A stretch of 5,299 bases of DNA from NCBI GenBank assembly GCA_937894795.1, contig CALCQV010000072.1, forward strand, positions 1-5,299, given 5' to 3'. This document shows, piece after piece, positions 1-5,299 of this stretch. Position 1 is the stretch's first letter, and the number at the start of each line of letters is the position of its first letter. The translations under genes and the position numbers were made by a program. The notes beneath the pieces are model-generated. The model ran no database searches. It was not told the origin of the DNA and saw nothing but the letters and a program-made list of their open reading frames with translations. This DNA is from an uncultured Bacteroidales bacterium. Lineage in GTDB: Bacteria; Bacteroidota; Bacteroidia; Bacteroidales; Lentimicrobiaceae.

Positions 1-55
1 CGGCACGTGCTGCTTCAATTTCATTGATGAAATCAAGCACCTGATCAATACCGGT
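1..55 (-). pseudogene. ligA: Out-of-frame continuation of ligA after an internal deletion
   Basis: Read on the minus strand in the frame shifted by one base from the ligA N-terminal part, positions 55 to 2 encode TGIDQVLDFINEIEAARA. In LigA proteins this kind of segment (xxEVLxFxxxxxxxR) stands just before the conserved DIDGVVIKV motif; its Arg would match Arg277 of E. coli LigA. In the E. coli protein it lies about 75 residues after the point where the upstream frame stops matching. Both parts have the same orientation and order as in LigA, so this reads as an internal loss of about 210-230 bp that is not a multiple of three. The junction is between about 44 and 62. The missing part would include the FANPRNAAAG motif with Arg200. 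The gene runs off the window edge, so the rest cannot be judged. Confidence 0.72.
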
Positions 56-611
56 TCATCAGCTCAAAGCCCGCACGGGGCATGAATATTTCACCACGTG
101 CCTCGAATACGTCAGGCACATTGGCTGCTTTGATACGCACCGGGATGGTCGATATGGTCTTCACATTGTTGGTCACCTCATCACCCTGAACGCCATCACC
201 ACGGGTGACGGCTGATACCAGCTTTCCCTTTTCATAGTGGAGACTGATGGAGACACCATCAATTTTAAGTTCACAAACATATTCGCAGGGTTGGTTCAGC
301 CCTTTCTGCACACGGCGGTCAAAATCCCTCAGGTCGCCTTCAGAGTAAGTGTTATCGAGCGAAAGCATCGGCACCTTGTGTTTCACCGATGCAAACTCCC
401 TGATCACGGAACCGCCCACACGCTGTGTGGGGCTGTTGGGGTCAAGAAATTGGGGGAAGTTCTTCTCAAGGCCTATCAGCTCGGCCAGAAGCAGGTCGAA
501 TTCATAATCGCTGATCAGCGGTTGTGCCTGCTGATAGTATAGGTTGTTATGCTTGTTGATTTCCCCGACAAGGAATTCAATTCGCTTTTGGGCTTCTTGT
601 TCAGGTATCAT
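45..611 (-). CDS. ligA: NAD-dependent DNA ligase LigA, N-terminal part with broken frame
   Basis: LigA seals nicks in DNA using NAD+ and acts in replication and repair. From the start chosen here (ATG at 609-611) the frame encodes 188 residues. Domain Ia comes first (HNNLYY near residue 22, then ISDYEFD), followed by SPTQRVGG, HKVPMLSLDNTY, and the adenylation motif CELKIDG with the nucleophile at Lys116 (Lys115 in E. coli, which supports this start). TRGDGVQGDEVT and EARGEIFMP come next. ATGs at 623 and 653 are in frame; the 653 start would overlap the upstream gene by 22 bp, while 611 leaves 20 bp. The gene follows the HD-domain gene on the same strand, so the two are probably co-transcribed. 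The frame ends at TGA (45-47) after GFELMNRY, where LigA proteins normally continue for several hundred residues. Downstream bases resume LigA in another frame, so the product as shown would lack most of the nucleotidyl-transferase fold and all C-terminal domains. The family identity is nearly certain; whether the break is real is not. Confidence 0.93.
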   Translation of the reverse strand: MIPEQEAQKRIEFLVGEINKHNNLYYQQAQPLISDYEFDLLLAELIGLEKNFPQFLDPNSPTQRVGGSVIREFASVKHKVPMLSLDNTYSEGDLRDFDRRVQKGLNQPCEYVCELKIDGVSISLHYEKGKLVSAVTRGDGVQGDEVTNNVKTISTIPVRIKAANVPDVFEARGEIFMPRAGFELMNRY

Positions 612-631
612 AATGAAAGGCATTGTAATTG

Positions 632-1228
632 TTACTTGGCCAAGCGGCTGCAATTGAAAAGGAGCTGTATTTCGGCCATGTTCTGGTTTTTGCGTTCATT
701 GCGCAGCAACTGTGCCGAGCGGGTAAAGTACCGGTGCACCTTCAGGAATTCCATTTGAAGCTTGTACCAGTCGTAAAGGTTTATCTTATTGCCAATGAGT
801 TCCCATTCAAGCCGCAGTTTCTGTCCGATGATGAAGAAATCGCGCCTGCCGATATAGTCGAGATCGGCATCGCACAATATCTTCTCATTCAGTGTATTGG
901 CCACCTGTGGCAATTTAGTGGCGAGGATCATATTTTGGATCAGGCCTATTTCAGTATTATTGAAGCCAAAGTTTGGCAGGTATTCGGCAGCAAGTTTGGC
1001 TGAAACAACCTCATGATCTTCAAAGCGCACGGTGATGCCTGCATCATGGAACCAGGCGGCCGCCCTTATAAGGCGGGTATTGTAATCATCAACGTTTTCA
1101 AGTTTGGCAAGCCTTATCACTGAAGTATGTACATCCTGCGTATGGTCAACACCGTGATAAATAACAAACGGCGGTAGCTTTTCAGCCATCCGCCTGCTTA
1201 CAAATTCAGAGAGTCCCTCGAGGTCCAT
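632..1228 (-). CDS. HD-domain phosphohydrolase (198 aa, substrate unknown)
   Basis: This is a small soluble protein of the HD superfamily, whose members are metal-dependent phosphohydrolases acting on nucleotides or phosphate esters. Visible metal-binding signatures are YHGVDHTQDV (His25, His29), the AAWFHDAG core (His61-Asp62), a further His72, and ILCDADLDYIGR (Asp120, Asp122, Asp124), all within the first 130 residues. The C-terminal 70 residues are helical and charged, rich in Lys, Arg and Leu. No signal peptide or membrane segment is seen. The ATG at 1226-1228 gives a short lead-in before the first His, which suits stand-alone HD proteins. It follows the usp terminator and precedes ligA by 20 bp, so an HD-ligA transcription unit is likely. 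There is little room (about 36 bp) for its own promoter between terminator and start, and I see no good Bacteroidota promoter there. The substrate cannot be deduced from sequence. Confidence 0.85.
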   Translation of the reverse strand: MDLEGLSEFVSRRMAEKLPPFVIYHGVDHTQDVHTSVIRLAKLENVDDYNTRLIRAAAWFHDAGITVRFEDHEVVSAKLAAEYLPNFGFNNTEIGLIQNMILATKLPQVANTLNEKILCDADLDYIGRRDFFIIGQKLRLEWELIGNKINLYDWYKLQMEFLKVHRYFTRSAQLLRNERKNQNMAEIQLLFNCSRLAK

Positions 1229-1264
1229 ACCGGTGTGGATTAAGTACTACATTAGTTGAATGAG

Positions 1265-1296
1265 AAAAAAAAGCTCCGGCAAGCACCGGAGCTTTT
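1265..1296 (-). terminator. Rho-independent terminator of the usp gene
   Basis: An 11-bp perfect inverted repeat (AAAAGCTCCGG at 1269-1279, CCGGAGCTTTT at 1286-1296) surrounds a 6-nt loop. On the minus strand the stem runs into eight T (1265-1272), partly inside the stem. It lies 16 bp past the usp stop codon and before the HD gene start, so it ends usp transcription. On the plus strand only four T follow, and no plus-strand gene ends here. Confidence 0.92.
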
Positions 1297-1312
1297 GAAT
1301 CAACCGGATATT

Positions 1313-2155
1313 TTATAAACCCAACACCTCATAATTGAACTTACGTGGATTCACACACATTACAGGAATCTGCGATGTATTGAAGATTATCTCCTCATCG
1401 TATCTTCCTAATAAATAGGAAGTAAAGCTCTTGTCGGGATCGGTCATGATCATGATCAGATCGGCATTATTAGTGGTAGCATAATCAATGACCTGTTTAG
1501 CGAAGTTGGTATTTCGCTCGGCCGACCGTTCAACGAACGATACATTATTCTTGCCCAGATACTCAGCCAAATGCTTTGTAGCGTTGTAAACATCATCAGT
1601 GGCTTCGGCAGTGCGGAAAATATGAATTTTGGCATTGAATTTTTTTGCGATGTATACTGCCCACTTGGTTTTTTCAAGAGGTCCCGCTTCACTTGTAAGT
1701 GGTAGAACAATATTTTTATAACCAACTAAAAATGGCCTCTTTTGTACCACAACCGTTGGTGCTTCTGATGAGAGGATGACCTTAAGTGCAAAACTTCCTG
1801 TTAAATGCTGTAATCCAACCTTTCCATGGGTACCCAGATAGACCATGCTCACTTCAAGCTCCTTGATCACATCGGCAATCTCGGTGAAAATGCTGCCTTC
1901 ACGGGTAAGGTAACTAACTTCAACACCATAATTGAAAGTTAACCCGGCTGCTATCTCCTTGAGTTTCTCATCAATAGCCGTAACCGGCAGATTCTCATTC
2001 TTCAGGTATGCTTTTGTTTCATTATTGATAACATGGAGCAAAACAATTTTTGAATTCAGCCACTTGGCTGCTTCAGCTGCCTGGTTTGCAGCATTTGCAC
2101 ACACTTCAGAAAAATCGGTCGGAACCAGAATAATGTCAATCTTTGTTTTATCCAT
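1313..2155 (-). CDS. Universal stress protein, tandem UspA domains (280 aa)
   Basis: This is a cytoplasmic protein of two UspA-type Rossmann-like domains in one chain, of the nucleotide-binding stress family. Domain 1 (residues 6-138) starts with IILVPTDFSE (Asp14 is the conserved adenine-pocket residue) and carries the phosphate loop GTHGKVGLQHLTGS (Gly108, Gly111, Gly120-Ser121). The loop is one residue shorter than the textbook G-2x-G-9x-G(S/T), but this matches the variant I associate with Bacteroidota Usp proteins. Domain 2 (residues 147-270) starts with KNIVLPLTSE and has lost both the Asp and the glycine loop (TDPDKSFTSYLLGRYDEE), so only domain 1 is likely to bind nucleotide. The length is normal for tandem Usp proteins. 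ATG at 2153-2155 follows an A/T-rich leader without a Shine-Dalgarno motif and lies about 40 bp downstream of a TAnnTTTG promoter. It is monocistronic judging by the terminator behind it. Its particular stress role is unknown. Confidence 0.93.
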   Translation of the reverse strand: MDKTKIDIILVPTDFSEVCANAANQAAEAAKWLNSKIVLLHVINNETKAYLKNENLPVTAIDEKLKEIAAGLTFNYGVEVSYLTREGSIFTEIADVIKELEVSMVYLGTHGKVGLQHLTGSFALKVILSSEAPTVVVQKRPFLVGYKNIVLPLTSEAGPLEKTKWAVYIAKKFNAKIHIFRTAEATDDVYNATKHLAEYLGKNNVSFVERSAERNTNFAKQVIDYATTNNADLIMIMTDPDKSFTSYLLGRYDEEIIFNTSQIPVMCVNPRKFNYEVLGL

Positions 2156-2196
2156 TGGATTACTTTTTAATGATTTGATGATTGTTTGTGATTATA

Positions 2197-2228
2197 CAAA
2201 ATTACATGGATTTTTTCGAGAACACAAT
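2197..2228 (-). promoter_or_regulatory. Putative Bacteroidota-type promoter of usp
   Basis: On the minus strand TAATTTTG (2204-2197) fits the -7 consensus TAnnTTTG exactly. ATTG (2228-2225) lies 20 nt upstream in the place of the -33 TTTG element, with one mismatch. The predicted start of transcription is near 2190, giving a leader of about 35 nt before the usp ATG. The placement is inferred from consensus and spacing only. Confidence 0.55.
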
Positions 2229-2337
2229 AGTTTTATCTAAATATTGTCAATGCGTATCAACAAAAAATTGAATTAAAAGTTCGTGAACAACTACAGTAAC
2301 CTGTGGTGGGAATCATGCTACGTTTAAATGACTCATT

Positions 2338-2369
2338 TATGTGGCGGGTTGCAAATATTATTACTTTTG
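2338..2369 (+). promoter_or_regulatory. Putative Bacteroidota-type promoter of the histidine kinase gene
   Basis: TACTTTTG at 2362-2369 fits TAnnTTTG exactly. TATG at 2338-2341, one mismatch from TTTG, lies 20 nt upstream. Transcription would begin near 2376, about 12 nt before the ATG at 2388. This promoter lies inside the first codons of the longest possible reading frame (ATG 2328), so it also argues for the shorter start. Confidence 0.5.
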
Positions 2370-2387
2370 AACCCTAAAAATTTAAGC

Positions 2388-4160
2388 ATGGAATTGCATG
2401 TAACCATAGTAACCGGCATACTGTTCATCAGCTTTCTGGTTTCATTCACCATTGCAATCTACAGCAAGACTAAGGGATTCCTGCGCGGACAGCATTACTT
2501 CACGGCAACCATGTTTTTTGCCTCCTTCTATTCATTGGGTGGCATGGTTGAATCAGCGGCCGTGAATATCAGTGATAAGATATTATGGTCGCAAATTGAA
2601 TACATTGGCGTTGTCTTTGCCCCGGTGTTGCTGCTGGCGTTTGTGCTCCGGCTCATTCACCCTCCAGAACACCGGCTGAACCGCTTGGCGTGGCTGCTCT
2701 ATATCATTCCGGTGATCACCCAGGCCCTTGTATTCACCAACGACCTGCATTTCCTTATCTGGGACCGGTATGAATGGAGCACTGATGGCATCAACATACT
2801 GGTTTACCATCATGGCATAGCCTATTACTTTTTCGCCGTATGGTGCCTGCTGGTGCTTCTCTTTTCCATCTATGTGATACAGAAAGCCCTGGCTGATTTC
2901 CCGGTCATCATGCAGAAACAGCTCAGGGTGCTGAGCGTGGGCTGCCTGATACCCATAGTATTCACAGCGCTTTACCTGTTTGACATTTCACCGCTCAAAG
3001 GGTTGGACCTCACCATTATGAGTTTGCCGTTTACCGGACTTATTTTCGCTTATGCGATATCCCGGTTCGGCATGTTTAAGATCATCCCATCAGTGAGCAG
3101 CCAGATTACCAGCGTTATGCAGGATGGCCTGATAGTGATGGATGAGAATGGCGAGATCATGTTTCTCAATCCCGCGGGAGCGAAGATAATAGGGCTTAAG
3201 GAAGACTCCTACTCCATACACGCCATTAAGGATGTGGAGTGGCTGCGGCAGATATCGCTGCAGGGTGCAAAGGGAATAAAGGAAACGGAAGTGCTGCTGC
3301 AAAGCGATCCTGAAAAATGGCTGGAGATCACCATAAACGAAATACGCAACGATTACAACCTGTTCAAGGGGAACCTGATACTGCTGCATGATATCACCAA
3401 GCGGAAAAGGCTGGAGCAGCAATCACAAAACCTGCTTAATGAGCTGCATCTCTCCAATGCACAGATCAAGGAAGCCATAAACCAGAAGGACCGTATCATC
3501 TCCATCATAGCACACGATTTGCGCACCTCATTTCACCAGATGATCAACCTCACCGGATTGCTCAATGAGATGGTGGAAGAGCTTACTCCCGACAAGCTGA
3601 AGGAGTTTCTTGCCGACCTGCAGAAATCGTCGGAAGATGGTTATGGTATCCTTGAAGAGCTGCTGGCATGGGCAAGAACCAAAAATGACACACTGACCCT
3701 GAATGAGAATATAAAAGTATTGAACCCCATAGAGCAGATAATTAAAAGTCTTGCATTATCTTTACAGAACAAGCAGCTGGGTGTCAACATTCAGGGCGAC
3801 AAAGAGCTGATTGTAAAGACTGACGGCAATGTGCTGAACCTGGTGCTGCGCAATTTGCTGGTGAATGCCATCAAGTTCTCGAACCCCGGCAGCTCCATCA
3901 CTGTGGAACTACATGAGGGAGACGAAGAAGACACCATCAGCATCATTGACACAGGTATTGGAATACCGGAGGCTGATATTCCCAGGATATTCGATACCAA
4001 GATGAAGTATACGCGCGTCGGCACGGCGGGTGAAAGCGGCTCAGGATTCGGCCTCATACTATGCAAGGAGATGATAGAACGCAACAACGGCGAGCTGGAT
4101 CTTAAAAGCACCGAGGGTAAAGGCAGTACCTTCACCATTCATTTGAACAAGAAAACATAA
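2388..4160 (+). CDS. Membrane sensor histidine kinase (7TM-PAS-HisKA-HATPase)
   Basis: The product is 590 residues. Residues 1-232 hold about seven hydrophobic segments like the 7TM sensor module of bacterial kinases, with typical HPPEHRL and FTNDLHFLIW stretches between helices. A PAS domain follows (about 235-335, QDGLIVMDENGEIMFLNPAG to ILLHDITKRK), then a Gln/Asn-rich helical linker and the HisKA domain with phosphate-accepting His376 in IIAHDLRTSF. The HATPase domain has the N box (NLLVNAIKFS, Asn493), G1 (DTGIGIP, Asp521), F box (IPRIFD) and G2 (GSGFGL, near 551). The H box has Ser where many kinases have Pro (HDLRTS rather than HELRTP). There is no receiver domain and no response regulator gene in the window. 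An in-frame ATG at 2328 adds 20 residues, but it lies upstream of the likely promoter, and MELHVTIV leads directly into the first membrane helix. It stands 6 bp before the secreted-protein gene. The signal and target are unknown. Confidence 0.93.
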   Translation: MELHVTIVTGILFISFLVSFTIAIYSKTKGFLRGQHYFTATMFFASFYSLGGMVESAAVNISDKILWSQIEYIGVVFAPVLLLAFVLRLIHPPEHRLNRLAWLLYIIPVITQALVFTNDLHFLIWDRYEWSTDGINILVYHHGIAYYFFAVWCLLVLLFSIYVIQKALADFPVIMQKQLRVLSVGCLIPIVFTALYLFDISPLKGLDLTIMSLPFTGLIFAYAISRFGMFKIIPSVSSQITSVMQDGLIVMDENGEIMFLNPAGAKIIGLKEDSYSIHAIKDVEWLRQISLQGAKGIKETEVLLQSDPEKWLEITINEIRNDYNLFKGNLILLHDITKRKRLEQQSQNLLNELHLSNAQIKEAINQKDRIISIIAHDLRTSFHQMINLTGLLNEMVEELTPDKLKEFLADLQKSSEDGYGILEELLAWARTKNDTLTLNENIKVLNPIEQIIKSLALSLQNKQLGVNIQGDKELIVKTDGNVLNLVLRNLLVNAIKFSNPGSSITVELHEGDEEDTISIIDTGIGIPEADIPRIFDTKMKYTRVGTAGESGSGFGLILCKEMIERNNGELDLKSTEGKGSTFTIHLNKKT

Positions 4161-4166
4161 ACAACT

Positions 4167-5299
4167 ATGGATAAGATAAACATAAAAGCGGGCTTGATCA
4201 TCACACTACTGGTATTAAGCCTCATACCCGCATATGCACAGCTCATCGTTACAGAGCCCCTGTTCCCTACGGATAACCAGCCGGTTGAAGTTATTTTCAA
4301 CGCACAGGAAGGAAGCGGCGGACTGGCAGGATATACAGGCGATGTATATGCCCATACAGGCGTGATCACCAACCTGAGCGGCGGACCTTCAGACTGGAAA
4401 TACGTGCAGACCGCCTGGGGAGAAAATACCCCGGAGACCAAGCTGGAGAGAATAGGGCCTGACTTGTACAAGTTTACCACAGGCACCCTGTCAATTAGAG
4501 AATATTACGGTGTGCCCGAATCAGAGACCATTCTTCAGATGGCATTTGTTTTCAGAAGCGATTTGCCGGTTGGCAGCAGTTATCTGGAAGGAAAAACAGC
4601 AACAAATGGCGACATATTCGTTGATGTTTATCCCGAAGGGTTGAATGTTACCATCAATGAACCGGTTACCTATGCCAGTTTGGTGTTGCCCGGTGAGGCC
4701 ATAGAAATTAGTGCCGTTGCCAATAATGCTGATACCATATTCTTATTTATTGACGGATTACCCATAACATACACCACTTCAACCATACTCAACCACGTCA
4801 TTAATGCGGAACCTCAGGGCAAACATTACATACGTATTGATGCCGTTGCCGGCGATGAAACTGCGAGTGATTCAGCCTATTACTTTGTAAAACAGGAGGT
4901 GGTGACCATGCCGGCTCCCATCGGAATAAAGGATGGGATCAACTACACCGGCGACAGCACCGTGGTACTCTCCCTCTATGCCCCGGGCAAGGATAATGTG
5001 TTTGTTTTAGGTGATTTCAACAACTGGGAATTCTCTGATGAGGGATTTATGTTTAAGGATGGTGACCGGTTTTGGATAGAGATTGGAGGACTTATCCCAC
5101 AGAAAGAGTATATATACCAGTACAGGGTTGATGATGAGATTCTCATTCCCGACCCCTATGCCGATAAACTGCTGGATCCCTGGAATGACAAGTACATAAG
5201 CAGCAGCACCTATCCTGATCTGATACCCTACCCTTCCACCAAAACTGACCAGATAGCCTCGGTGCTGCAAACAGCCCAGACACCCTATAACTGGTCAAA
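4167..5299 (+). CDS. Secreted alpha-amylase-family (GH13-type) protein, N-terminal 377 residues, runs off the window
   Basis: The frame is open from ATG 4167 to the window end with no stop. Residues 1-24 form a signal peptide: Lys3/Lys7, a hydrophobic core, then AYA before Gln25. Residues 25 to about 150 form a beta-rich N-terminal domain (TEPLFPTDNQPVEV, GGLAGYTGDVYAHTGV, REYYGVP) of the kind I recall ahead of Bacteroidota secreted alpha-amylases. A second beta region (about 155-245, NVTINEPVTY onward) resembles an Ig-like domain. From about 249 there is an early-set/CBM48-like domain: VVLSLYAPG, VFVLGDFNNWE (Gly282-Trp287), YIYQYRVDDE, then DPYADKLLDPWND from Asp329. This last domain typically precedes the GH13 barrel in glycogen or starch hydrolases. 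The catalytic domain is beyond the window, so activity is inferred from the modules. Probable place of action is the periplasm, cell surface or medium. It starts 6 bp after the kinase stop, so co-transcription is likely. Confidence 0.85.
   Translation, partial: MDKINIKAGLIITLLVLSLIPAYAQLIVTEPLFPTDNQPVEVIFNAQEGSGGLAGYTGDVYAHTGVITNLSGGPSDWKYVQTAWGENTPETKLERIGPDLYKFTTGTLSIREYYGVPESETILQMAFVFRSDLPVGSSYLEGKTATNGDIFVDVYPEGLNVTINEPVTYASLVLPGEAIEISAVANNADTIFLFIDGLPITYTTSTILNHVINAEPQGKHYIRIDAVAGDETASDSAYYFVKQEVVTMPAPIGIKDGINYTGDSTVVLSLYAPGKDNVFVLGDFNNWEFSDEGFMFKDGDRFWIEIGGLIPQKEYIYQYRVDDEILIPDPYADKLLDPWNDKYISSSTYPDLIPYPSTKTDQIASVLQTAQTPYNWS

Larger units (their letters stand above)
2156..2387. other. 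Divergent intergenic region between usp and the histidine kinase gene
   Basis: This is 232 bp of A/T-rich DNA without a credible gene. It holds one Bacteroidota-type promoter for each flanking gene, plus small imperfect palindromes: TTTGT-N6-ACAAA at 2185-2200, overlapping the usp -7 box, and ATTGTCAAT at 2244-2252. About 130 bp separate the two promoters, enough for regulator binding, but no recognised operator is visible. Confidence 0.7.

Noticed and set aside
237..1003. Several plus-strand open frames of about 70-125 codons across ligA and the HD gene
   Set aside because: They lie antisense to well-supported conserved genes, and their translations show no family features.
2230..2252. TTGACA-like hexamer on the minus strand upstream of usp
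   Set aside because: There is no TATAAT at the proper distance, and the phylum suggested by the other signals does not normally use the E. coli-type -35/-10 pair.
2270..2330. Checked for a small RNA, riboswitch or tRNA in the central intergenic region
   Set aside because: No stable long stem, cloverleaf or known riboswitch core could be found by eye.
4118..4145. Possible promoter for the secreted protein (TTCATTTG at 4138-4145)
   Set aside because: It misses the invariant A of TAnnTTTG, and there is no TTG element 19-21 nt upstream, so it is not distinguishable from coding sequence.
3791..4486. Minus-strand open frames opposite the kinase C-terminus and the start of the secreted protein
   Set aside because: The opposite strand carries clear kinase boxes and a signal peptide with conserved domains; the antisense products are Ser/Pro/Leu-rich shadows.

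Overview
The window looks like chromosomal DNA from a member of the Bacteroidota (Bacteroidetes). Three things in the sequence suggest this. Start codons are preceded by A/T-rich leaders without a Shine-Dalgarno motif. The central intergenic region holds two exact TAnnTTTG boxes, each with a TTG/TTTG-like element 20 nt upstream, which is the phylum's promoter type. The protein families are also typical: a two-domain Usp with a GTHG...LTGS loop, a 7TM-PAS histidine kinase, and a secreted alpha-amylase-type protein. No species can be named from this alone.

Layout. The left half (1-2155) is read on the minus strand. From right to left it holds a tandem universal stress protein (1313-2155), a strong intrinsic terminator (1265-1296), a small HD-domain phosphohydrolase (632-1228), and 20 bp further on the N-terminal third of NAD-dependent DNA ligase, ligA (start near 611). 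The right half is read on the plus strand. A membrane histidine kinase (2388-4160) is followed after 6 bp by a secreted, glycogen/starch-active-type protein (4167 to the window end, incomplete). The 232-bp region 2156-2387 is a divergent promoter region for usp and the kinase.

The most notable observation is that ligA is broken. Its frame follows LigA faithfully through the nucleotidyl-transferase motifs up to about residue 187, then hits TGA at 45-47. The last ~55 bases, in another frame, encode a LigA segment that belongs about 75 residues further along. A stretch of roughly 210-230 bp, including the FANPRNAAAG region, has been lost with a frameshift. This is either a real lesion or an assembly error at a sequence edge. 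LigA is normally essential, so the assembly explanation needs to be excluded first.

Functionally, the plus-strand pair (sensor kinase, then secreted carbohydrate-active protein) may be one transcript, which would link signal sensing to polysaccharide use. No response regulator is present in the window. The minus-strand genes are stress or housekeeping functions. I see no mobile element, CRISPR array, RNA gene or clearly novel system here.
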